From positions 1-21,041 of the forward strand of contig CAYRLB010000045.1 of NCBI GenBank assembly GCA_964424945.1: DNA of 21,041 nucleotides. The letters run 5' to 3'. Made by a program: the position numbers and the translations under genes. The stretch's first letter is position 1. Every line of letters begins with the position of its first letter. This stretch comes from WHSP01 sp964424945 (lineage in GTDB: Bacteria; Gemmatimonadota; Gemmatimonadetes; Longimicrobiales; Longimicrobiaceae). Under the pieces are notes generated by a model that did not search any database, was not told where the DNA came from, and saw only the letters and a list, made by a program, of their open reading frames with translations. This document shows positions 15,098-21,041 of the stretch, one piece after another.

Positions 15098-16800
15098 AAC
15101 TCGTTCGCCTCTGCAAGGAAGGAAGATGCCTCCATGGTCGAAGGGCCAAGCGGCAGGGTCGGCAGGTAGAGCGAGAAAACTGCCCCGCCGACGCCTCCAT
15201 GTTCATTATCGACAAAAATCGCTCCGCCGTGAGCTTCCACAGCCCGCTGCACCAGCGCGAGGCCCAGCCCGGTCCCTCCCTGGCGGCGTGTGAAGAAGGG
15301 GTCGAAGATGTGCTCCCGGATCTCTTCCGGCACTCCCGGGCCGCTGTCGCGAACGGCCAGGCGGACGAGTCTGAAGGTGCCGAGCGCCGGGGAAAGAAGG
15401 TCTGAGCGCACCTCCCCGAGCGACAGCGTGACCCGCCCGCCGACTCCCGCCCACTGGACTGCGTTCAGGGCGAGATTGAAGACTGCGCGGTGGAGAAGGT
15501 CCTCGTCACCGCGGATAAGCACAGGCGTCTCCGACGACTCGAGGGAGATAGTCATCTCCGCTCCGTGGGAATCCGGGTGCGCGCGGACCATGTCGACGAC
15601 GCCTGAAACGAGTGCGGTAAAGTCGACCGGTTCCGGCGCGGTCACCTTGACCCTCGCAAAGTCGATGAACTCTCCGAGCAGCCGGCTCACCCGATCACTT
15701 TCGCGGACGATCAGCGAGCTGAGGATCCGGATGTCGTCCGGGTCGAGCTCACCCGCCGCGAGCTGCTCGACAGCGCTGCGGATGGAGGCGAGCGGATTCT
15801 TTATCTCATGCGCGAGCGACGCGCTCAGCTCGGCGACGGCTTCGAGGCGTTCGGCACGTCGACGGAGCCCTTCGACCCGCTTCCTCTGAGTGATGTCCTG
15901 GAAGATTGCCGTAACCGGCGGATTCGTCTCCTCCGTAGCTGCGAGCAGAGTGGTGCTCACACCCAGCACGAAAGTCTCGTCCGCGAGGGGTTCGGTTTCG
16001 AAGCGGCGGATGGGGGTGCGCGTCGAAGCCGTCCGCCGGATGACGTCGCCGAGGCCGGGTGCGATGCGGTCGAGCTCGTCGAGGACGGGGCTCCCTAACC
16101 ATTGGTCAGGCAGGATGCCGAGCATGTCGACGGCGGCCGGGTTCGCATAGGCGAGCCTTCCCTCGCCATCTATCATGATCACGCCGGTACCGATCGTCGC
16201 GAGGATGTCGTCGGTACCGAGACGCAGGAGCCGCAGCTCGGTCTGAGCCTCGCCCAGCGCCGCGCCCGCCTTGCGCAGGCGGTCGCCGAGGTAGCTCGTG
16301 ACCGCGGCGATGACGGCAATGAGAAGAGCGAGGAGCGTCACTCCTGGATCGATCGTCCCGGAGGTCGCCACCGCCGCCGTGAAGTACAGCAGACTCGTCA
16401 GAAGCCCGAGGAAGATGCCTCCGCGCATGGGCAGCAGGAGGGCGCCGGCGCTGATGACGAGAATGTAGAGGGGTGCGAAGATGCTCGCCCGCCCCCCGGT
16501 CAGATACACAGCGCCGGTCAGCAGGATCGCATCGAAAACGACCTGCGAGTACAGGAAGGGCCACGTCAGCGGGCGATGCCGGATGTGGCTGAAGATGTAC
16601 GAACCGAGCGTGAACAGGACGAGGATCGTCGGGAGACCGAGGTAGGGCCCGCCATCGACGACTGGGGTGAGCAGAAGGAGCGACGCTGCGAAGCTGATGC
16701 GGCCGAGATAGACCCAGAAGAGGATGCGGCGGGGATTCATGTCGACCGCGCCGGGTGCGCCTTCCGCCCGCTCGCTGTTCTCTGGTCGTCGGGAGTGCAT
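15094..16800 (-). CDS. Membrane-bound PAS sensor histidine kinase (PilS/NtrB-like)
   Basis: 568 residues. Six hydrophobic helices occupy about residues 24-173 (for example ISFAASLLLLTPVV, TILVLFTLGSYIF, AILLTGAVYL, LYILVISAGALLLP) with little periplasmic sequence, as in PilS. A PAS domain spans about 190-305 (IGTGVIMIDGEGRLAYANPA). The HisKA H-box is LAHEIKNPLASI with His331. The ATPase domain has N-box FNLALNAVQWA, G1 DSGPGVP 485-491, F-box IFDPFFT and G2 GGTGLGLAL. The start ATG at 16800 gives a 20-residue lead; an internal ATG at 16740 (MNPRR) is also possible. Coupled to the response regulator by a four-base overlap, so they are almost certainly a cognate pair. The signal sensed is unknown; a membrane-embedded or lipid-phase cue is typical for this layout. 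Confidence 0.94.
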   Translation of the reverse strand: MHSRRPENSERAEGAPGAVDMNPRRILFWVYLGRISFAASLLLLTPVVDGGPYLGLPTILVLFTLGSYIFSHIRHRPLTWPFLYSQVVFDAILLTGAVYLTGGRASIFAPLYILVISAGALLLPMRGGIFLGLLTSLLYFTAAVATSGTIDPGVTLLALLIAVIAAVTSYLGDRLRKAGAALGEAQTELRLLRLGTDDILATIGTGVIMIDGEGRLAYANPAAVDMLGILPDQWLGSPVLDELDRIAPGLGDVIRRTASTRTPIRRFETEPLADETFVLGVSTTLLAATEETNPPVTAIFQDITQRKRVEGLRRRAERLEAVAELSASLAHEIKNPLASIRSAVEQLAAGELDPDDIRILSSLIVRESDRVSRLLGEFIDFARVKVTAPEPVDFTALVSGVVDMVRAHPDSHGAEMTISLESSETPVLIRGDEDLLHRAVFNLALNAVQWAGVGGRVTLSLGEVRSDLLSPALGTFRLVRLAVRDSGPGVPEEIREHIFDPFFTRRQGGTGLGLALVQRAVEAHGGAIFVDNEHGGVGGAVFSLYLPTLPLGPSTMEASSFLAEANEL

Positions 16801-17371
16801 TACGGATTCTTCTGCGGTGGGAGCCGGCTCCGTCTATCGGGCCGTGCCCTGACGGCGGAGCCCGGGGCTTCCATTCGCTGGTTCCGGCCGGGTTTCATCC
16901 GAGACAGATCCGTCTGGCCGATTCTTGTGCTACGTGACACCCACCCACTCGATAGTATGGCAGGCACTGAAGAGCCGGTCCACGTGGCCCGTGATACCCC
17001 TGCCTCGGGCCCCCGCACACGTCCAGTTCAGGAGGGGAGTACGCCGACGGAAGATGGAGAGGACGCCTCCAGAGATACTGTGTCTGGCGGCTTCAACTGG
17101 CAAGATCAGAACCGCAGGGCGGCTAAGGCGGTTTCTCCGGTTGCAGAAGTTGCCGCACAAGAACCTTGCGTGTTCCAAAGCTGGATTGTACCCTGCAGGC
17201 GTCCCACCAAGCATTCTGCAGTAATGAACAGACTACCCCGCTCTCGGCGGGATGATTTCCTCTCAGATTTACCCGGACGCCCCCGGGCTGCGTTCCAACG
17301 GCTGCAGGCATACTCTCGAATATCGGGACTGAATGGCCGCCAAAGCCTTTCAGCGACAGGGGATCTGGACC
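16801..17371. other. Divergent intergenic region kinase / lipoprotein locus
   Basis: About 570 bases between the kinase start and the decayed lipoprotein locus. I find no gene I can support; the long plus-strand frame through it is the antisense of the kinase. It contains a small hairpin (CCCGC TCTCG GCGGG near 17237) and a candidate sigma-54 element. Given the pseudogene downstream, part of it may be decayed coding sequence. Confidence 0.45.
17182..17197 (+). promoter_or_regulatory. Candidate sigma-54 (-24/-12) element
   Basis: TGGATTG-TACC-CTGCA against the consensus TGGCACG-N4-TTGCA: the invariant GG and GC are exactly ten bases apart and 8 of 12 defined positions match. It points toward the lipoprotein locus, divergent from the sigma-54 two-component operon. 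In G+C-rich DNA such matches arise by chance, so this is weak. Confidence 0.2.
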
Positions 17372-17836
17372 ATGTCATTTCCAGGACTTGCAGCGGAGCC
17401 GACCGAAGGGGATCGAACCAAGCGGCTCCGGGCGCGCGCGCTTCGCTCTATCCATCTATGCGCCATCGGATTGATGCTCGCGTCGATCACCGGTTGTGCG
17501 GATGTCCACCTGGATCGTCAGGAGGTCGAGATAGCGACCGAGCTTCTGATCGCCCCCCCGCGGCCGGTCAGTCTGTCCCCCGATCGAACACGGCTTCTTC
17601 TATATACCCGGACGCGGTCTTCCGGAAAGCTGCAAGTGATGGAGATGGCGTCCGAAGCCATCGTCGCCGAACACGAGTTCGACCGGCCGCAGCCACTCCC
17701 CGTTCCCAGCTGGTCGCCGGATGGAAGCCGGACTCTGTTTGTCGAGTCCACCGGAACAGCCTATCAACTCAAAGTCTGGAATCTCGCTAGCGGTGAAGTC
17801 GTGGCTCTCAAGGCGCTTTTCGAAGAACCTTCATGA
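17372..17836 (+). pseudogene. Truncated S9/TolB-like beta-propeller lipoprotein (N-terminal remnant)
   Basis: 154 residues from ATG 17372 (GGGGA ribosome site 9 bases upstream; an in-frame ATG at 17333 is less well placed). It has a type II signal peptide (LCAIGLMLASITGC) and two PD40-type propeller repeats: PRPVSLSPDRTRLLLYTR and PSWSPDGSRTLFVES. In this style of protein the propeller normally precedes an S9 prolyl-oligopeptidase domain of several hundred residues, which is absent; the frame stops at 17836. Immediately afterwards, in another frame, comes the C-terminal end of a different propeller protein. This looks like the 5' remnant of a large gene after an internal deletion. It might still be secreted, but probably has no catalytic role. 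Confidence 0.65.
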
Positions 17837-17981
17837 ATATCGTGTACTTGATCCGCAAGGTCGAGAAGTAGGACAATTTACTCATGACCGCGGTATGCTC
17901 GTAGCGATTCAGAAGGATGCGGTGTGGGCTGTCGAGCCGGACGAGCTCCATGTTCAGAGTGTCGTGCGCTATTCCTATTGA
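17815..17981 (+). pseudogene. C-terminal remnant of a 6-bladed beta-propeller protein
   Basis: The frame reads HEYRVLDPQGREVGQFTHDR...VWAVEPDELHVQSVVRYSY and stops at 17981. The last 45 residues have the pattern seen at the end of 6-bladed beta-propeller lipoproteins of this group (V-x-D-P-x-G-x-x-x-G ... V-x-x-x-x-x-D-E-L-x-V-x-x-V-x-x-Y). It has no start codon or upstream propeller of its own; the preceding sequence is the remnant of a different gene in another frame. The junction is near 17815-17840. It is not the end of either of the two intact propeller proteins downstream. Confidence 0.55.
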
Positions 17982-18002
17982 ATCGATCCAGAAAGGAACT
18001 CG

Positions 18003-18128
18003 ATGAAGATGGGTATGAACTTCGAGAGGGTGCTCTCGACAGCCTTTACAATCGCAGCCGTCTCAGTGGCTGTATCCTTGGAGCTCACCTCAAGAGTGCT
18101 GCAATTTGAACAATGCAAATCAAACTGA
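18003..18128 (+). CDS. 41-residue membrane peptide (or remnant of a thioredoxin-like protein)
   Basis: A short ORF that I translated by hand: MKMGMNFERVLSTAFTIAAV..., with one hydrophobic helix (about residues 10-30) and ending QFEQCKSN. A good ribosome site, AAAGGAA, lies 6-8 bases before the ATG. It starts 21 bases after the propeller remnant and its end overlaps the start of the next lipoprotein by 16 bases, so it could couple that gene's translation. The sequence resembles the N-terminal anchor of periplasmic thioredoxin-like (TlpA-type) proteins often placed between such propeller genes, so it may be the stub of a deleted gene. Function unknown. Confidence 0.45.
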   Translation: MKMGMNFERVLSTAFTIAAVSVAVSLELTSRVLQFEQCKSN

Positions 18129-19330
18129 TTTTAGCAAGATTTGCCGCGGCATGGGTCATAGTCATGAGCACCGGGTGCGAAAGGTATAACCAGAGCGCTC
18201 CTCCGGATTCTTGGAGCAGCGCCATACCTGATGAATATGCTTCGCCATGCCGCCGTGGCGAGCCGAACAGGGCCAAGGTTGTAACGATTGATCGAAGCGC
18301 CTCATATCCCTGCGTCATAAAGATGTCGGACGTTATTGCGCAGCTTCGTGCTACTGTATCGGATTCCTTCCCGCCCCCGGATCACTACGCATGGCTGTTG
18401 GCGGATGGTCGATATGTAACTGGAGCGGGAGCCAATTCCAAGCAAAAATTGCTGGTATGGGGGGCAGACGGGACTCTGGTGAGATCGTATGACAAGACTG
18501 GTGAAGGACCTGGCGAGCTGCCGGGGGGTCATAATTTTTTTATACTCTCCTCTCCAAAGTCCGATAGCTTGTACGTTGTTGATCGCCGCAATATATGGTC
18601 GGTGTTCACAATGGATCTTCGTTTCGTTCGGAGCTTCTCCGCTGCCACCGCGCGAAGCCGAAGCGCGCTACTGGTCATGAGTGACGGAACGATAGTTTCG
18701 GCAGGGGGCGACAGCGGTGAGGGGGGACCGTACACAATTCACACGCGGAACCTCAAAGGTGAATTGTTAGCCCGAATAAAGAACTACTCCGAAGGGAGCG
18801 GCTTTGCGGACTATCCGGCGATCGCGGCTAGCGGTCCTAGTACGTTCTGGGTCACTCCACGCCAAGGGACTCCCGGAAAGCTAAGTCTAGAGGAGTGGAC
18901 AACGAGTGGTGAACTGTTGAGAACTATCCATCGAGTTCTTCCCGGCGCCCCGGAAGAAGGATTCCGGCTCCATCTACACGATGATGGTGCGCCACTCGAG
19001 ACAAGGCAATATCCCGAGTACCCTTTGCTCTGGGTGGATGAGACTGGGCTAATCTGGGTAGGAGCCGTCGTCAGTGACTGGGCACTTGGGGAACAGGCAG
19101 AGGCGCGCGTAGACCCTGCGGTAGACGATATCCCACTCGACCTCCGGTTAGAGGTTATTGACCCGGACGGAGGAGTCGTTCTCGCATCGGCGATCATCGA
19201 GTCTGTAACTGAGACGCCGTTCGACACGCACCTTCCGGGGACGCAGCGAGTGGTGAAAAACCAGGTCGACGAACTGGGATTTAATTGGCAGACAATATTT
19301 CAGCTTCATTTGCAAGAGCGCGAGCCATAG
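18113..19330 (+). CDS. 6-bladed beta-propeller lipoprotein (first of tandem pair)
   Basis: 405 residues with a type II signal peptide (LILARFAAAWVIVMSTGC, lipid Cys22). The mature part has regularly spaced propeller-strand motifs: WLLADGRYVTGAG, LLVWGADGTLVRSYDKTGEGPGEL (the 'G-x-G-P-G-E' turn typical of this group), LYVVDRRNIWSVFTMDL, LEEWTTSGELLRTI, LLWVDETGLIWVGAVV and LRLEVIDPDGGVV. A Cys in SYPCVIKMSD is shared in position with the next gene (NPCVIVQD). It is presumably periplasmic or outer-membrane attached; no enzyme motif is visible, and such propellers usually bind proteins or ligands. The start lies inside the preceding 41-residue ORF, with no independent ribosome site, suggesting coupled translation. 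Base composition is visibly lower in G+C than the genes to the left. Confidence 0.8.
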   Translation: MQIKLILARFAAAWVIVMSTGCERYNQSAPPDSWSSAIPDEYASPCRRGEPNRAKVVTIDRSASYPCVIKMSDVIAQLRATVSDSFPPPDHYAWLLADGRYVTGAGANSKQKLLVWGADGTLVRSYDKTGEGPGELPGGHNFFILSSPKSDSLYVVDRRNIWSVFTMDLRFVRSFSAATARSRSALLVMSDGTIVSAGGDSGEGGPYTIHTRNLKGELLARIKNYSEGSGFADYPAIAASGPSTFWVTPRQGTPGKLSLEEWTTSGELLRTIHRVLPGAPEEGFRLHLHDDGAPLETRQYPEYPLLWVDETGLIWVGAVVSDWALGEQAEARVDPAVDDIPLDLRLEVIDPDGGVVLASAIIESVTETPFDTHLPGTQRVVKNQVDELGFNWQTIFQLHLQEREP

Positions 19331-19476
19331 TAGGATGAAGAAGCAGTGCGGGGAGCAAGGTTAAGCGGCTGGAATGAACATTGGCCAGGCAAACCCAGCT
19401 CCGGCTCGCTTGCGAGTGCGAGACCATGAACCGCATGAAGTAGCCCACAGTTCCTTCCAAAAGTCGCAACGACTCC
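19331..19476 (+). other. Spacer between the two propeller genes
   Basis: 146 bases with no recognisable gene, terminator or promoter. It contains a short palindrome (CTCGCTTGCGAG near 19407). Confidence 0.4.
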
Positions 19477-20733
19477 ATGCAATCATTGTCTTTCGATACC
19501 AGTTCGCTTTCTCCCGTCGTCTGTCGAAGCCGCACCGCCGTTGGATGTATCAGGGCGTCTACAGTTCTGATCTGTCTATCTTTAGTCGCGTGCACCGCTG
19601 ACGGAGGCAGTCCTCAGAGCGTAGAGAGATCATCCTGGCTACGGGAAGATGGTCTTCCGGCGGCCCTTGAAGACTGTATGTATTCGCCAAGGCCGCCCAC
19701 CTCCTCGAGCGACACACTGGTAGTTCGCGGGAGAAGGATGAATCCATGTGTGATAGTTCAAGATACGCATGTGACCGTTCTCGGTGGGTCGGTTACCGAT
19801 AGCTTTTCAGCTCCTTCCACAAGGGTGGTTCGAGCGTCGGACGGCTCGTTCTACACGCCGACAGGTGTGTCCCAGTTCGGGCAGGTCATACGGTGGAACG
19901 CAAGCGGAGAAGTTGTAAGCACTTTCGGTCGACGGGGGAAAGGGCCAGGAGAGTTTGCCGGAACTGGTGACATGCTACTGTTTATTGGCCGGGGAGACAG
20001 CCTTTTTGTCGTCGACGACGAGAACCGCTGGACAGTCCTGGATCGTGATTTGAAGTATGGCCGAACCTTTCAGGGGCTTCATGCGGGACGTTGGCCTGAT
20101 GCAATGCACGTGAATGGGGAAGGTCGGGTAGTAACGACCGGCCCGACATTAGTCGATCGCAGTTCCGGTCATCAGGCCTATGTCATGGATGGAGAGGGGA
20201 GGCTGGAGAACGCGTTTGGTTCAATGCCGCCAAGCCTGCGAAACAACTTTTATTACCTCGGTAGTACGAGCACCGACGGGGGCGGGGGAACAGTGTGGAT
20301 TCCCCGATTCGAGATGGAGAAAGGACGGCTACTTCTTGAGCAGTGGACGCTTTCTGGTCGGTTGATAAAGACGATAGCGCGGGAAAGTAGCTGGACAACC
20401 AGGCGTTCGCCGGATTCTGATGGACCAATGCAGAATCCTCATGCCGGGCGTCCTCGAGTAGTGCTTACTGCCGTCGATAGCACGGGTCTGCTCTGGATCG
20501 GGGCAGTGGTGCTGGATCAGGGAGACGAGCAGTTGTATGTGCTTGAAGTATTTGACCCAGGTTCAGGAGAAGTTGTGGCCAGTGCAGAATTCGGAGATGG
20601 TGATAGCGTGCCATTTCGAGGAATGTTTCCTGGATCGACAATGTTCTACAACTATGAGGAGGATGATCTTGGATTTACCCGAATCGAGATCTTTAAAGTC
20701 GGCCTCTTCGCAAACCCGGCGGTGACCCGATAA
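19477..20733 (+). CDS. 6-bladed beta-propeller lipoprotein (second of tandem pair)
   Basis: 418 residues. The hydrophobic signal (STVLICLSLVAC) has its lipobox Cys at 39, giving an unusually long n-region; no good ribosome site precedes ATG 19477, so the true start may be later or use a non-ATG codon. It is clearly paralogous to the preceding gene: NPCVIVQDTHVTVLGGSVTD corresponds to YPCVIKMSDVIAQLRATVSD; RWNASGEVVSTFGRRGKGPG to VWGADGTLVRSYDKTGEGPG; LLEQWTLSGRLIKTI to LEEWTTSGELLRTI; and EDDLGFTRIEIFKVGL to VDELGFNWQTIFQLHL at the C-terminus. No catalytic motif. The divergence is high, so the duplication is old or the two were acquired separately. Confidence 0.8.
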   Translation: MQSLSFDTSSLSPVVCRSRTAVGCIRASTVLICLSLVACTADGGSPQSVERSSWLREDGLPAALEDCMYSPRPPTSSSDTLVVRGRRMNPCVIVQDTHVTVLGGSVTDSFSAPSTRVVRASDGSFYTPTGVSQFGQVIRWNASGEVVSTFGRRGKGPGEFAGTGDMLLFIGRGDSLFVVDDENRWTVLDRDLKYGRTFQGLHAGRWPDAMHVNGEGRVVTTGPTLVDRSSGHQAYVMDGEGRLENAFGSMPPSLRNNFYYLGSTSTDGGGGTVWIPRFEMEKGRLLLEQWTLSGRLIKTIARESSWTTRRSPDSDGPMQNPHAGRPRVVLTAVDSTGLLWIGAVVLDQGDEQLYVLEVFDPGSGEVVASAEFGDGDSVPFRGMFPGSTMFYNYEEDDLGFTRIEIFKVGLFANPAVTR

Positions 20734-20952
20734 GGCTCCTTGCTATCACCTGCCCTGGTCGCGATGGCTGTGTGAGAGACAATCTGCCGGCTAACGCGTC
20801 AGCGGCCGTGTGAGGGGTAAGAGGAAGCGGCTCCAGGTGGCGATGAACCGACTAGGCAAGGCCGCCGCGGGACTCCGCCGGGAAGCGGCAAAAGTCAGGG
20901 AGAAACGGCGACATCTTTCCAAAGACTCAGGACTGACGCGCTTCTGCACGAC

Positions 20953-21041
20953 CTAATCCGCCCCAACCGCGCTCACCCGCCGGTATCCCGTCAGGAAGAC
21001 AATCGCCATCAGGATGATAAGGAACACCGCATACGCCGCCG
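20953..21041 (-). CDS. C-terminus of a membrane protein (possibly ABC-type permease), rest outside window
   Basis: The minus strand is open from the window edge to a TAG at 20953 and encodes 28 residues: AAYAVFLIILMAIVFLTGYR followed by RVSAVGAD. This is a single hydrophobic helix followed by a basic then polar tail, as at the end of binding-protein-dependent (sugar-type) ABC permeases. The fragment is too short to name. The 219 bases between it and the propeller gene hold no gene I can support. Confidence 0.45.
   Translation of the reverse strand, partial: AAYAVFLIILMAIVFLTGYRRVSAVGAD

Noticed and set aside
17400..17420. Possible tRNA-like T-loop sequence (GATCGAACC) in the right half of the window
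   Set aside because: No acceptor stem, anticodon arm or matching D arm around it; it lies inside the lipoprotein remnant's coding frame.
1..21041. CRISPR array, insertion sequence, phage or defence-system genes
   Set aside because: No regularly spaced repeats, transposase, integrase or known defence domains were found on either strand.

Overview
The window is a high-G+C bacterial contig with one 100-base run of N at 1541-1640. The gene set (strings of lipoproteins, tandem '6-bladed beta-propeller' lipoproteins, a remnant of an S9/TolB-like lipoprotein, an Ig-like M30-type metalloprotease) is most like Gemmatimonadota. That is a judgement from protein style; no marker gene here proves it. Most genes lie on the minus strand in tight units with 4-base ATGA/GTGA overlaps.

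Layout. (a) 1-2527, minus: an anion-uptake unit of OprP-type porin, sulfate-binding protein and CysT permease, running off the left edge. The N gap removes the porin 3' end and the binding-protein 5' end, so the continuous reading frame across the gap is a false fusion. (b) 2528-3056: long intergenic region. On the minus strand it holds a promoter-like pair, about 170 nt of self-complementary sequence and a strong intrinsic terminator, so an unidentified small RNA or attenuating leader. The engB promoter diverges from it. (c) 3057-3677, plus: engB, overlapping tail-to-tail with the next unit. (d) 7311 down to 3655, minus: argF, gcvT and a sigma-54 activator whose receiver domain has lost its phospho-accepting Asp. 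(e) 7681-10241, plus: two translationally coupled lipoproteins, the second an Ig-like/M30-like zinc metalloprotease. (f) 16800 down to 10296, minus: sensor kinase, NtrC-type response regulator and archaemetzincin (all coupled), a small conserved-looking protein, a repeat-bearing gap, then an FAD-dependent amine-oxidase/PPOX-like enzyme coupled to a zinc-ribbon protein. (g) 17372-20733, plus: a decayed lipoprotein locus (S9/TolB-like N-terminus joined out of frame to a beta-propeller C-terminus), a 41-residue membrane peptide and two tandem beta-propeller lipoproteins of visibly lower G+C. (h) 20953-21041, minus: the last 28 codons of a membrane protein, possibly an ABC permease.

Most notable: the structured RNA at 2759-2928 with a possible 7-bp pseudoknot and an antiterminator-like complement; the pseudo-receiver sigma-54 activator in an arginine/glycine operon; the archaemetzincin coupled to a sigma-54 two-component pair; and the gene-decay scar in the beta-propeller cluster.
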